37,283 nucleotides of DNA from the IMG/VR virus record IMGVR_UViG_3300028392_000150, positions 1-37,283 of that record. One strand, 5' to 3'. This document shows, in pieces, positions 29,514-37,283 of this stretch. The translations under genes and the position numbers were made by a program. Every line of letters starts with the position of its first letter. The first letter of the stretch is position 1. The notes under the pieces are model-generated. The model was not told the DNA's origin. It ran no database searches and worked only from the letters and a program-made list of their open reading frames with translations. The DNA is from a virus.

Positions 29514-31912
29514 ACTTCAAGGCCTCGCGCGAAACCCTCGGCGCGCCGCTCGAGGTCGATTCCATTACAACCGAGGAGCGCCTCACCTCGCCCGACGCTC
29601 TGCTGGCTATGCACGCTGGGTTTGTCCGTGATGACGCCGATCTTAGTGCTAACCGAGCTGCCGTGCAGGAGCTTATGGACTTCGTTGCTCCATACGACGA
29701 TGCCGACCTTGTCGCCCGTGGCCAGGGAGATCGCTTTAACATCAACTACGGTATTGCCACCTCACTCCGCAATGAGGCTATTGGCCCCTTCCTCGACCTT
29801 TATACAGCTCCCACCAATCTAGTCAAGCTAGGCCTCGCCTCTGACGTCGACCCTGATATGGCCAGCACCTACGCTGACATTATGGCGGATGAGTGGACCA
29901 AGATGTACCGCTCGTGGGATGTCGCCACCTCCAACATGCTGCAGCTGGTCACCATCTTCATTACTCAGGGAGTGGCCATCCCGTGGTTTGAAGACACCCG
30001 CACCCTCATCTCGCAGGTTGCCTCACTTGAGGACTGCAAGTTCGCCCCTAATGCTGAGGCGGTCCCATCCAAGATCGAGGCTATGACCATCGAGCGAGTG
30101 ATGACGATACCCGAGCTCTTCGCCAAGATCGAGGGCTTCGAGACAAATCCTGACCATAATGGCTGGAATGGCCCGGAGGCTAAGCGCCTAATTGAGTCAG
30201 CTAAGCCCTCCACTACCACCCTTGAGCCCTGGAACTACGAGAAGTTGGCCCGCCTTATCAAGTCGTGCCGCGTCGGCAATGCCCACGGCCTGCCCTCCAT
30301 TGAACTGGTGTGGGGCGTGATTCGCGAACTCGATGGCACACTTTCTATCTATGCCACCTCCAAGTCGCTCAACCAGCCAGAGGGAGACAATCCTGAGCCG
30401 GTTTGGCTCTACCGCAAGCGTTCCGCCTATAAGGATGCGAACCAGATGTTTCAGATCTTCCCCTTTAGCGTTGGCAGCAAGAACCTCATCTACACTATCC
30501 GTGGCCTCGGCTATGCTCTTTTCGAGCCAGGACAGGCCGACAACATTCTGCGCTGCAAGATGATGGACGCCGCCCGCCACCGGGCTTCCGAGATCTACCA
30601 GCCGGAGTCCAGCGTCGACTCTGTCGAAGACCTCCAGTTTATCGACGTCGGTCACGCCATGATCGCCCCCAAAGGCCTGCGCTCCTTACAGCAGACCAAT
30701 ATGATGCGGATGGACCAGAACATCGGCTTTGCTCTCGAGAGCAATCGGCAGGTTCTCGATAAGCACTCCTCCGGACTTGGCAGTTCACCAATCTCCGACA
30801 ACCCATCGGCCCGCCGCACCGAGATGCAGGTGAGCGCCGAGGTGGAGCACTCGAGCAAGATGCAGGGTTTCGCGCTCTCACTGTTCATGGGGCCCTACGA
30901 CAAGTATATGCGCGAGCTGGTCCGCCGCTCCTTCACTGAGACCCAGGACGACCTGGTCATCGCCGAGATGGTGAGGGTGATGAAGGAGGCCTGTGTCGCC
31001 CGCGGGGTTCCGCTCGAGATCCTATCCAAGATCGACCTCAAGGCCACCCAGGCCACTCGCCTGATGGGTGCCGGCTCCAAGGGTTCCCGCCTCATCGGCT
31101 TTCAGCAGATGGGTGAGCTCTACGCCTCGATGGACCCACAGGGTCAGGAGTTCTTCAATTTCGACTACGCTGCCGAGATCAAGGGTACCGAGGCTGCCAC
31201 CCGTTATTTCGGAGTTCCGGGCCAACGCCGCGGCCACGTCGACATTGCGCTCGCCCGCCTCGAGAACTTCGACTTGCTGGCTGGAAAAATGCTCGATCCG
31301 GTCGATGGCGAGAACAAGATGATCCACATCCAGGAACATATCCTTGAACTCACCTCTGGGATTGAGGCTGTCAACCAGGGTCAGCTCGACCTCACCGACT
31401 GGACCATGCGCAACATTGTTCTCTACAAGCATTGCGGCGAGACCCTTGAGCAGACTACGGTGCACGAGAGTCGGATTCATGAGCTCAACTCTTTTCGTCA
31501 GCAGCTTCAGCAGGCAGGCGAGCTCATCGACAATGGCCTCCGACACATCAACAAGCTGCGCGAAGAGGAGGTGCAGAAGGCTCAAGCGGCACAGCAGGCC
31601 GGCGGCCAGGACCCGAACCAACTTGCGCCGCAGCCGAGCGATCCCCAACAGGCCAGCGGCCAAATGCAGCCAGGACAACCCGGACAACCCGGACAGGGCG
31701 GACCTCTACAAGACCCCGGCCAGGCCGACCACGACCTCCACATGGCCAAAATCTTTGGCGAGGCCCAGGCAAAGATCTCTGCCTTACAAGAGATGAGCCG
31801 CGCCAAGCAGGCTATTCTCCACCAGGAGAGCACCGCCAAGATCGCCGTGATGGATGCCCAGACAGCCGCTGAGATCCGCCGCAAGGACATCCTCGGTGGG
31901 CTCGGCTCCTAA
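29510..31912 (+). CDS. Portal protein
   Basis: 800 aa from the GTG at 29510, overlapping the upstream stop as GTGA. Position directly after terminase and before scaffold and capsid, size, and a portal-like core (YGIATSLRNEAIGPFLDLY; EWTKMYRSWDVATSN; GVAIPWFEDTRTLI) support the dodecameric DNA-entry ring. At about 710-735 a Gln/Pro/Gly collagen-like run (QPGQPGQPGQ) occurs in a disordered region that precedes a helical C terminus. The length is closer to podovirus-type connectors than to siphovirus portals (about 450-550 aa). No motif is diagnostic on its own. Confidence 0.75.
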   Translation: MNFKASRETLGAPLEVDSITTEERLTSPDALLAMHAGFVRDDADLSANRAAVQELMDFVAPYDDADLVARGQGDRFNINYGIATSLRNEAIGPFLDLYTAPTNLVKLGLASDVDPDMASTYADIMADEWTKMYRSWDVATSNMLQLVTIFITQGVAIPWFEDTRTLISQVASLEDCKFAPNAEAVPSKIEAMTIERVMTIPELFAKIEGFETNPDHNGWNGPEAKRLIESAKPSTTTLEPWNYEKLARLIKSCRVGNAHGLPSIELVWGVIRELDGTLSIYATSKSLNQPEGDNPEPVWLYRKRSAYKDANQMFQIFPFSVGSKNLIYTIRGLGYALFEPGQADNILRCKMMDAARHRASEIYQPESSVDSVEDLQFIDVGHAMIAPKGLRSLQQTNMMRMDQNIGFALESNRQVLDKHSSGLGSSPISDNPSARRTEMQVSAEVEHSSKMQGFALSLFMGPYDKYMRELVRRSFTETQDDLVIAEMVRVMKEACVARGVPLEILSKIDLKATQATRLMGAGSKGSRLIGFQQMGELYASMDPQGQEFFNFDYAAEIKGTEAATRYFGVPGQRRGHVDIALARLENFDLLAGKMLDPVDGENKMIHIQEHILELTSGIEAVNQGQLDLTDWTMRNIVLYKHCGETLEQTTVHESRIHELNSFRQQLQQAGELIDNGLRHINKLREEEVQKAQAAQQAGGQDPNQLAPQPSDPQQASGQMQPGQPGQPGQGGPLQDPGQADHDLHMAKIFGEAQAKISALQEMSRAKQAILHQESTAKIAVMDAQTAAEIRRKDILGGLGS

Positions 31913-31928
31913 CTCTCATCTAACCTCC

Positions 31929-32237
31929 ATGAACAATACTGAAGTAGCCATCGCCCAGACCAAGACTCTCCGCCAGGACCTCGACCGCACCCTCACTAAC
32001 CTGCGGTGCTGGTCCATGCCGGAATACCCTGGCCCACGTGCCCCAGATGCCGTTGTCCGCAAGAGTCTGCCGCGTACGCATGCCATTATGCGTATCCAAG
32101 AGGCAATCATGTGGCTTGGGATGGACCTCAAGGCAATTAATGACGAGAACCCGGGAGCCGCACCCAACCCCTACCCACAGAGCTATGACCCAACGTCATC
32201 GGTGATCGCTCCCGTTTCCGAAGGCCTTAAGCTCTGA
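31929..32237 (+). CDS. Acb2/Tad1-hairpin-like small protein (possible anti-CBASS sponge)
   Basis: 102 aa. The pattern 'RTLTNL...R.LPRTHAIMRIQEAIMWLGMDLKAIND...PNPYPQSYDP' with an end in '..EGLKL' matches my recollection of phage proteins classed with the Acb2/Tad1 hairpin domain, whose members bind cyclic di- or trinucleotides and blunt CBASS or Thoeris signalling. The helical core is residues 45-72. The gene sits in the virion operon between portal and scaffold. The resemblance is from memory of the motif 'IQEAIMWLGM.L', not an alignment; a decoration protein is the alternative. Confidence 0.5.
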   Translation: MNNTEVAIAQTKTLRQDLDRTLTNLRCWSMPEYPGPRAPDAVVRKSLPRTHAIMRIQEAIMWLGMDLKAINDENPGAAPNPYPQSYDPTSSVIAPVSEGLKL

Positions 32238-32241
32238 ACCA

Positions 32242-32514
32242 ATGGCCCTTAACCCTGTCCAGCAAGCAGCCCTGCTCGAGATCCTCGACTCTGTTGTCTT
32301 CCGCCGCGCTACTGAGGAGGTGATCACCCTTGCTGAGATTGATATCAGCCAGATGCTCGCCCCCGAGTCCGCCGTCGCGATGGCTTGTGAGAAGGGCACC
32401 CGCAACGCCTTCCGCCTCCTGCGTCGCCTTACAATCCCCGTCGCACCCGTCGCGCCGCTGCTAATGTCCAGCTCGCTGCGCCGCAACCGCTCCACCGATA
32501 AACAGACCCCATGA
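32242..32514 (+). CDS. Small hypothetical protein in the virion operon
   Basis: 90 aa. Helical N-terminal half (PVQQAALLEILDSVVFRRATEEVITLAEIDI), short hydrophobic/Ala-rich middle, basic tail. Stop overlaps the scaffold start as ATGA. It lies 4 nt after the Acb2-like gene, so it is part of the same operon. Function unknown. Confidence 0.55.
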   Translation: MALNPVQQAALLEILDSVVFRRATEEVITLAEIDISQMLAPESAVAMACEKGTRNAFRLLRRLTIPVAPVAPLLMSSSLRRNRSTDKQTP

Positions 32515-33770
32515 AGATTAGAACACGCCTATTCGCCCCCGTTACCGACGACGCCGCACTTGCCCAGGAGGGTCTGAGTAGCCGTCTCTCCGCATTCCTC
32601 GACACCCCATCCCCTGTCGAGGTCGAGGCAACCCCCACGCCTGCGGCTACAGTCCCAGCCAAGCCTGCCGCGTCAGCCGACACGCCACCCCCCAAAGTGG
32701 CCGACACCCCGCCTCCTATAGACAAGGAGGACAAGGAGGACGAGGAAGAGTTTCATCAAATCGGATCTACCGCTCCCGCTGTCGCTGAGACGGCCGCTGC
32801 CCCGGAATCCTTTGACGAAGCCGCGTTCGACTCTGCCACCGAGGAGGAAGTGAAAGGAATGGATGCCGCTCAGGGTTCGCGCTGGAAGACCCTCAAGCAG
32901 GGACTTAAGGCTGCCAAGCTCGAGGCTGCTGAAGCTATCGCTAAACTCGCCTCCGCGCCCGTGCCGTCCGAGGTTCAGGCTGAGCTCGAATCCCTCCGCT
33001 CCGCCGCCCAAGAAGTGGAAGGCTTGCGTCAACGCAATCAGGAGTTGCTCCGCGCCAACGACACTGTAGCGGTGCGCGAGTCAGAAGTGTTCCTCGCTAA
33101 GGTGAAGGTGCCACTGGACGCGATGGATGTCGTGCTCAAACAGATGTCCGACGACAGTGGTGTGGATATCGACACTCTCGCCTCGGTCATCATGGAGCCC
33201 AACCCCATCAAGCAGGACAACTTGCTTGAGCAGCTCGAGTCCAAGCTTGGGCGCCGTGTCACCGGACGTCTTGAGCGACTGGCTGACGACTACAAGGCCG
33301 TGAAGCAGGTAGAGGTTGATATGCTCGCTGATGCCAGCAAGACCATCGCCGCGTCCCGAGTACAGCGCGAGGCCGCCGCAAAGGCAGATCTTGAAGCCCG
33401 TGTCGGCCAGTTCAAAGCCGCTACCAACCAAGCCTTCAAAAAATTTGCCGGACGCGTTCCCGGATTCACGGACTCAGCCGGACAGCTAACCGACCTGGCC
33501 CGAGCTGTGCAGAACTCCACCGTGACACTCGATCCCTCCAGCTTCGACTCCGGCGACCTCGGCTACATGGCTTTTTGCGCTAACGCATTCCCCGAGGCTC
33601 GCAAGGCCATCGTGGCGTTAGAGCGCGAGAATGCTATTCTGCGTGGCGGAAAAGGCAATCCCTCAGCGCTTACTGGCGATCCTGTGTCACCCAAACCGGC
33701 CGACACCCCACCTAAGGAAGGGGGCCTGCTCGCCGCCATGGAGGGGCGCACCTTCACCTTCGAGGGTTGA
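32511..33770 (+). CDS. Scaffolding protein
   Basis: 419 aa. A Pro/Ala/Asp/Glu-rich, disordered N-terminal third (PTPAATVPAKPAASAD; EDKEDEEE) leads to long coiled-coil segments (LKAAKLEAAEAIAKLA; EVQAELESLRSAAQEVEGLRQRNQELLRAN) and a helical C-terminal half. This composition directly upstream of the capsid gene is typical of phage scaffold proteins that guide prohead assembly. A perfect 14-bp palindrome copy lies within it at 33024-33037. No protease domain seen. Confidence 0.75.
   Translation: MKIRTRLFAPVTDDAALAQEGLSSRLSAFLDTPSPVEVEATPTPAATVPAKPAASADTPPPKVADTPPPIDKEDKEDEEEFHQIGSTAPAVAETAAAPESFDEAAFDSATEEEVKGMDAAQGSRWKTLKQGLKAAKLEAAEAIAKLASAPVPSEVQAELESLRSAAQEVEGLRQRNQELLRANDTVAVRESEVFLAKVKVPLDAMDVVLKQMSDDSGVDIDTLASVIMEPNPIKQDNLLEQLESKLGRRVTGRLERLADDYKAVKQVEVDMLADASKTIAASRVQREAAAKADLEARVGQFKAATNQAFKKFAGRVPGFTDSAGQLTDLARAVQNSTVTLDPSSFDSGDLGYMAFCANAFPEARKAIVALERENAILRGGKGNPSALTGDPVSPKPADTPPKEGGLLAAMEGRTFTFEG
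33024..33037. repeat. 14-bp palindrome, copy 7 (TTGCGTCAACGCAA)
   Basis: Perfect arms TTGCGT/ACGCAA with CA in the centre, inside the scaffold gene. It is the only copy in the right arm. Confidence 0.45.
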
Positions 33771-33783
33771 AATACCTTGCATT

Positions 33784-33798
33784 CACGCGGGATTCGTG
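33784..33798. promoter_or_regulatory. Left arm of the CACGCGGGATT inverted pair
   Basis: CACGCGGGATTCGTG lies just after the scaffold stop. Its partner CACGCAATCCCGCGTG (34021-34036) is the inverted copy with one inserted base. The pair flanks the terminator and capsid leader, so a factor-binding pair or long-range RNA pairing is likely. Confidence 0.4.
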
Positions 33799-33848
33799 AT
33801 ATACAGCGCTTTGAATACGAGAGAGCGTGATTCCCAATGTTTGCAGCT

Positions 33849-33884
33849 AGAGGGCGGCCAGTTAAATGGCCGCCCTCTTTTTTT
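33849..33884 (+). terminator. Rho-independent terminator after the scaffold gene
   Basis: 12-bp perfect stem AGAGGGCGGCCA / TGGCCGCCCTCT with loop GTTAAA and a T7 run counted from the stem's last T. It ends transcription of the terminase-portal-scaffold unit before the capsid gene, which then needs its own promoter or read-through. Confidence 0.85.
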
Positions 33885-33932
33885 GCGTCGGATGAAAGAT
33901 TTCGTTTGCATTTTTACGGGAAAACCATAAAA

Positions 33933-33963
33933 GAGCCCCGCACCCAGTGATGGCTCGGGGTGC
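33933..33963 (+). promoter_or_regulatory. Structured capsid leader (pseudoknot or hairpin)
   Basis: GAGCC (33933-33937) pairs with GGCTC (33952-33956), while GCACCC (33940-33945) pairs with GGGTGC (33958-33963). The two stems cross, an H-type pseudoknot. An alternative single hairpin uses CCCCG/CGGGG. It lies 113 nt upstream of the capsid start and could control capsid expression or be an RNA processing signal. Confidence 0.4.
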
Positions 33964-34020
33964 TTAATCTACAAGCCATTAGCCCGTTCGGAGCTTTCGC
34001 CGTTCTAAAGTATAGGCATC

Positions 34021-34036
34021 CACGCAATCCCGCGTG
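34021..34036. promoter_or_regulatory. Right arm of the CACGCGGGATT inverted pair
   Basis: CACGCAATCCCGCGTG, 41 nt upstream of the capsid start. On its own it also forms a CACGC/GCGTG hairpin. See the left arm at 33784-33798. Confidence 0.4.
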
Positions 34037-34076
34037 TGGCCATCCACCTGAACCGCTCGATTGAGCACCTATTTTT

Positions 34077-35288
34077 ATGGCTAACGATATCAATCAATTC
34101 CTTGTCACAGAGTCGGGTCGTATTACGTACGACATTTACATGCGCGAGCAATACGCGTCCCCCTGGATCTCCCAACCCAAGAAGGTCGCATGGCCTGAAG
34201 GCATGGGCGAGACCATCGACAACATCATGTGGGAGCGCCCCTTCATCAGCGGCTCCGAACTCCCCTGGGGCGCCATGTCCCTCAATGAGGGCGCCGGAGG
34301 CTACAATGCCGGCGGATCCTGTATCCCTCCCGTTGACACCGTCACCTTCAACCAGACGCTGCGTCGCACTACCCTTTTCCAGAAGGCTGTGCACTCGCCG
34401 CGCTTCTGCGTCACGGACCTTCTCTACACCGGCAAGCGCGAGGCGCAGATGCGGGCTGTCGAGTGGGGCCTTGGTGACATGGTCCGGCTCTACTGGATCA
34501 AGTGGAACCGCGAGGGCTTTACCCGCTGGTCGAACAAGTACACCATCGAGCCCACCCTTGCCCACTACGACGAGACTCACGGACTCACCTTCCCGCCCGT
34601 TGCTCCAACGTCGCGGCTCACCAATGGCGTATTGGACTACTTCTACAACTTGCTCACTGTTGAGCAGGGCCACCGCCACGCGGTGAGCACGCAGAACGGA
34701 CGTCCGATCTACGGCCTGATCACCGACCAAAATACCAGCCGCTTCCTCGTCCGTGGAGATGACGCGATCCGCGAGGATTTCCGTCACGGCGAGCCTGACG
34801 CGCTGCTCACCCCGCTCGGCGTCACGCACACTTACAACGGTTTCATCCACATGATGGACGAAGCTCCACCACGTTGGTCGTTCAACAACGCGCTTGCGAT
34901 CGACGGTGATCCCGCCACTGATCCGTGGACTGAGGTGCCGCACTATGTCATCGACGGCGACGGCAAGAAGAACGTCAACCCTGACTGGCTTACTGCCGGC
35001 TACCAGGACTCCTTCATCTACGTGAAGGATGCCTACCAGCTGCGCGTCCCAGGCTCGATCACCGGCGTCTCACGCGCCACGTTCAACCCGCAGACGTACA
35101 TGGGCGACTTCAAGTGGCAGAACGTGATCAACACCGACGCTTCCTCCGCTGAATACAACCCAGATGGCAAGCTTGGCCGCTTCCGCGGCGTGATGGCCTC
35201 CGGGGTTGAGCCGATTAACCCACACGTGATGTTCACGCTACGCCACCGCGTCTGTCCGACTGACCTCGGCTTCGTCGGCTGCCCATAA
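34077..35288 (+). CDS. Major capsid protein
   Basis: 403 aa, ATG at 34077 with leader CACCTATTTTT and no SD. It has its own leader and terminators at both sides, indicating a separately controlled, strongly expressed gene. Sequence features: GSELPWGAMSLNEGAGGYNAGG, many aromatic residues (YWIKWNREGFTRW; FIHMMDEAPPRW), and a C-terminal 'YQLRVPGSITGVSRATFNPQTY'. These suit HK97-type capsid proteins, but I saw no diagnostic motif. Order portal-scaffold-capsid is the main support. Confidence 0.8.
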   Translation: MANDINQFLVTESGRITYDIYMREQYASPWISQPKKVAWPEGMGETIDNIMWERPFISGSELPWGAMSLNEGAGGYNAGGSCIPPVDTVTFNQTLRRTTLFQKAVHSPRFCVTDLLYTGKREAQMRAVEWGLGDMVRLYWIKWNREGFTRWSNKYTIEPTLAHYDETHGLTFPPVAPTSRLTNGVLDYFYNLLTVEQGHRHAVSTQNGRPIYGLITDQNTSRFLVRGDDAIREDFRHGEPDALLTPLGVTHTYNGFIHMMDEAPPRWSFNNALAIDGDPATDPWTEVPHYVIDGDGKKNVNPDWLTAGYQDSFIYVKDAYQLRVPGSITGVSRATFNPQTYMGDFKWQNVINTDASSAEYNPDGKLGRFRGVMASGVEPINPHVMFTLRHRVCPTDLGFVGCP

Positions 35289-35295
35289 TCCATCT

Positions 35296-35323
35296 CGGGG
35301 GAGGTCCGGCTGTGCCACCCCCG
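35296..35323 (+). other. Hairpin after the capsid gene
   Basis: CGGGGG (35296-35301) pairs with CCCCCG (35318-35323), six perfect G-C-rich pairs, 8 nt after the capsid stop and just before the terminator. It may protect the 3' end of the mRNA. Confidence 0.5.
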
Positions 35324-35327
35324 CGTC

Positions 35328-35367
35328 AAGGCCCCTTTTCATCCTCCGATGGGGAGGGGCCTTTTTT
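35328..35367 (+). terminator. Rho-independent terminator after the capsid gene
   Basis: AAGGCCCCT pairs with AGGGGCCTT (9 bp) with an 18-nt loop, followed by a T-run. It closes the capsid transcript. Confidence 0.8.
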
Positions 35368-35415
35368 CTTCACTATTCTTGAGTCAACATAATCTGCTGA
35401 TAACCACCTACTACC

Positions 35416-36090
35416 ATGAGCTACACACGATTCCCCTACCTCACCTTCCGCACAACGCGGACCCCACATGCCCCTGTCGCTGGCACCGCCGACTTATTCA
35501 TGAATGATGGAGGCTTTCGAGTCGCCAATACTGATGGCTCTGTCACCTCGATCAACTCTCGCGCTGGCACCCCAACCTACGGTAATGCTGCGTCCCTTGT
35601 CCTTACCAACTCTGGCACGGCACCTGCCGACGGTGCCACGGTAAGGATTGGTGCCACCACCTACACCTGGAAGACGGCGCTCACTGCGTCCACCACGGCA
35701 AACCAGGTGCTTATCGGCGTGTCTGTTGCCACGTCGCTTGCCAACCTTGTGTCGGCGGTGAACAAGACTACTGGCGGAGGCACCACGTATGGCTCCCTCA
35801 CTGTGTTGAATACATCGGCATCTGCTGCCTCCACCTCAACCACTCTCACCGTCACCAACAAGGTTGTTGGTGTGATCGGCAACTCCACCTCCGTGGGCGT
35901 CCCATCCACAACGATCGCAAGCCACTGCACTTGGGCAGGCGCGGCCACCCACCTCACGGGCGGAGCCGACTCTACCACTGGTGTGGCGGGTGATATCCGC
36001 TTCGATGGCATCCACCTCTACTTGGCGCTCGCCGATGTGACCACCGCATCCACTACCGGATGGATCAAGGCCACAATGGCCGCGCTGTAA
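35416..36090 (+). CDS. Structural/tail-associated protein
   Basis: 224 aa, very rich in Thr, Ser, Ala, Gly and Val, beta-structured throughout. The segment 'GATVRIGATTYTWKTALTAS..ANQVLIGVSVATSLANLVSAVN' followed by 'GGTTYG' and '..GVIGNSTSV.VPSTT' is a recurring pattern in tail and capsid-associated phage proteins (the 'itiGtktYtf...Nl..AIN' repeat). It probably forms part of the virion surface. The start ATG at 35416 follows CCACCTACTACC. Confidence 0.65.
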   Translation: MSYTRFPYLTFRTTRTPHAPVAGTADLFMNDGGFRVANTDGSVTSINSRAGTPTYGNAASLVLTNSGTAPADGATVRIGATTYTWKTALTASTTANQVLIGVSVATSLANLVSAVNKTTGGGTTYGSLTVLNTSASAASTSTTLTVTNKVVGVIGNSTSVGVPSTTIASHCTWAGAATHLTGGADSTTGVAGDIRFDGIHLYLALADVTTASTTGWIKATMAAL

Positions 36091-36142
36091 TCCCCACCGA
36101 TCCCGGGTCCTCCACCATGGAGGGCCCGGCCTTCCCATAGCC

Positions 36143-36583
36143 ATGCCCGATTTCTTTACCTCCCCGTCCGACGGCGACATTTCGTATATCAACGGCGTGC
36201 GCAGCCGCTACCACCACAAAGGACAGTGCTGGCTTCCCATTGAGGCCGCAGCCGACACCCGCCACGACCTCGGCGGGCTTGGCGAGGACATCACCCCCGC
36301 GCTTGCGGATGGCAACTATCAGTTTTGCGTGCTTAATGGCGACGCCACCCTGTTCGCGCCAAGCGGCAGCGCCACCGAGGGCGACTGCTTCACCTTTGCG
36401 ATGCAGTGGGTATCCGGTGCCTATACCCTCAACTTCTCCGGCATCCAACTCCCCGTAGGCGTGGCTGCGCTGCTACCCGTTACATTGGAAATTTGGCGAT
36501 CCTACCGCGTCGGACTCTACTTCTCCGGCGGGCAATGGTGCCTCGAATCCCTGAGTGGGCCCTTCATTGAATCCATTGACTGA
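36143..36583 (+). CDS. Small structural protein, beta-rich
   Basis: 146 aa. Begins PDFFTSPSDGDISYINGVRSRY, then strands and turns with many Gly/Leu (YTLNFSGIQLPVGVAALLPVTL; YRVGLYFSGGQWCLESL). The composition resembles tail-fibre or adhesin accessory domains. Two cysteine-containing loops occur. Start ATG at 36143; the preceding 52 nt contain no gene. Function inferred from context. Confidence 0.6.
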   Translation: MPDFFTSPSDGDISYINGVRSRYHHKGQCWLPIEAAADTRHDLGGLGEDITPALADGNYQFCVLNGDATLFAPSGSATEGDCFTFAMQWVSGAYTLNFSGIQLPVGVAALLPVTLEIWRSYRVGLYFSGGQWCLESLSGPFIESID

Positions 36584-36588
36584 CTTTT

Positions 36589-37283
36589 ATGAGCACCTTC
36601 CAACAACTCAAACTCGCCGCCATCGGAACCGCCGACCGCGGCTACCCTCTCATCCCCATCGGAGGAGTCTATAGTTTCGATATTGCGCCGTATATCGTCA
36701 ACGGCATCGTGCTGCCGGGCTACCCCGATAACGAAAACATAACACAAATGTTCGCCTCGGCGGGCTGCACCTTATTCTCTCTTGACTACATCAACCTATC
36801 CAATACGTCCTACCTCCACCTGGAGCGACTCCCTCTGCTTGAGAGCGTTACCCTTTCGATCAATTCCGGTGCTGGGATCATAAACCTGAACGGACTGACC
36901 CGCTTGACCCACCTGGATATTTGGGACGGTTCAGGTGATGGTGCTCAAATCCATACAACCGGGCTAGTCAACCTAAATAGCCTCTATTATCATACGGAAG
37001 GGCCTAACCGGATCGGCATCGCTGGAATGCCATTATTGGTGTCTGCGTATATCAGCATGCCCAATGCCGAATTCGGCTATCCGCTCGGACTCTCGGCAGG
37101 CAGCCACCCGCTTTTGCAGTTCGTCACGCTCAACATCAACAGTGATACGGGAGGTAATGAAGTAGAAGCAGGCGACGCTTTCTTGAATACGTTCGCAACC
37201 GCGACCAATGCTCATAATGGAGTGTTGACCGGAATGAACGACAGCCTCACCCGGCCGGTCGCATGCACATTTCCCGGTTCGGG
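36589..37283 (+). CDS. Leucine-rich-repeat-like tail protein, 3' end beyond window
   Basis: 231 codons from the ATG at 36589, open to the right edge. It begins STFQQLKLAAIGTADRGYP and then shows irregular leucine-rich units: YLHLERLPLLESVTLSIN, IINLNGLTRLTHLDIWDG, TTGLVNLNSLYYH, IGIAGMPLLVSAYISM, HPLLQFVTLNIN. Such LRR-like folds occur in receptor-binding or adhesion proteins, including phage tail proteins. It starts 5 nt after the preceding stop and belongs to the same operon. Confidence 0.65.
   Translation, partial: MSTFQQLKLAAIGTADRGYPLIPIGGVYSFDIAPYIVNGIVLPGYPDNENITQMFASAGCTLFSLDYINLSNTSYLHLERLPLLESVTLSINSGAGIINLNGLTRLTHLDIWDGSGDGAQIHTTGLVNLNSLYYHTEGPNRIGIAGMPLLVSAYISMPNAEFGYPLGLSAGSHPLLQFVTLNINSDTGGNEVEAGDAFLNTFATATNAHNGVLTGMNDSLTRPVACTFPGS

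Noticed and set aside
34005-34943. 312-aa frame on the - strand
   Set aside because: Antisense of the capsid gene.
1-37283. CRISPR array
   Set aside because: No regularly spaced direct repeats found.
1-37283. Integrase or excisionase
   Set aside because: No tyrosine or serine recombinase motifs were seen, so prophage state cannot be inferred from the tRNA-like sequence alone.

Overview
The window is a piece of a tailed double-stranded DNA bacteriophage or prophage genome. The right third (about 26.7-37.3 kb, + strand) is a virion module in canonical order: a small gene, large terminase, a glycosyltransferase-like protein, portal, a small protein resembling the Acb2/Tad1 cyclic-nucleotide sponges, a small protein, scaffold, major capsid protein, and structural/tail proteins ending in a leucine-rich protein cut by the window edge. 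The left two thirds (1-26.3 kb) is almost all on the - strand: DNA metabolism (RecE-type nuclease, AAA+ ATPase, OB-fold ssDNA-binding protein, TOPRIM primase-helicase), many small zinc-finger or unknown phage proteins, and the ubiquitin-type cassette described below. Three genes in that arm run the other way: an eight-cysteine protein (7654-8196), TnpB (about 14.97-16.12 kb) and a terminase-small-like HTH protein (23619-24167).

The most striking content is a ubiquitin-like conjugation cassette on the - strand between 14.2 and 18.7 kb. It holds a 74-aa ubiquitin-like protein with an Arg-Pro-Arg-Gly-Gly motif five residues from its C terminus, an HNH nuclease, a JAB/JAMM isopeptidase with an intact HxH-x7-SxxD motif, a protein with one cysteine in a VCLG context that may be E2-like, an unknown protein, and a ThiF/E1-type activating enzyme. 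It resembles the PRTRC cassettes of plasmids and integrative elements, but I see no ParB or actin-like partner. A tnpB-only IS200/IS605-type element sits between the unknown gene and the E1 gene without breaking either reading frame.

Translation starts across the window lack an obvious Shine-Dalgarno sequence and are preceded by A/C-rich leaders. Adjacent genes very often overlap as ATGA or GTGA. This points to a host lineage that uses SD-independent initiation, such as Verrucomicrobiota, Bacteroidota or related groups; the host cannot be fixed from sequence alone.

Non-coding sequence of interest: a 351-nt gap at 6.1-6.45 kb with interleaved (pseudoknot-type) complementarities; a 740-nt gene-free, hairpin-rich block at 18.7-19.44 kb; a 63-nt tRNA-like gene with perfect acceptor stem and encoded CCA but no room for an anticodon arm, next to a long imperfect hairpin; a divergent control region at 26.3-26.7 kb; and a structured capsid leader at 33.8-34.08 kb. 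A 14-bp palindrome, consensus TTGCGTYGMCGCAA, occurs seven times (five with intact or single-change arms in both halves, two with one arm mismatch), several times just upstream of gene starts. No DNA polymerase, integrase, lysis gene, tape measure or CRISPR array was recognised in this window.
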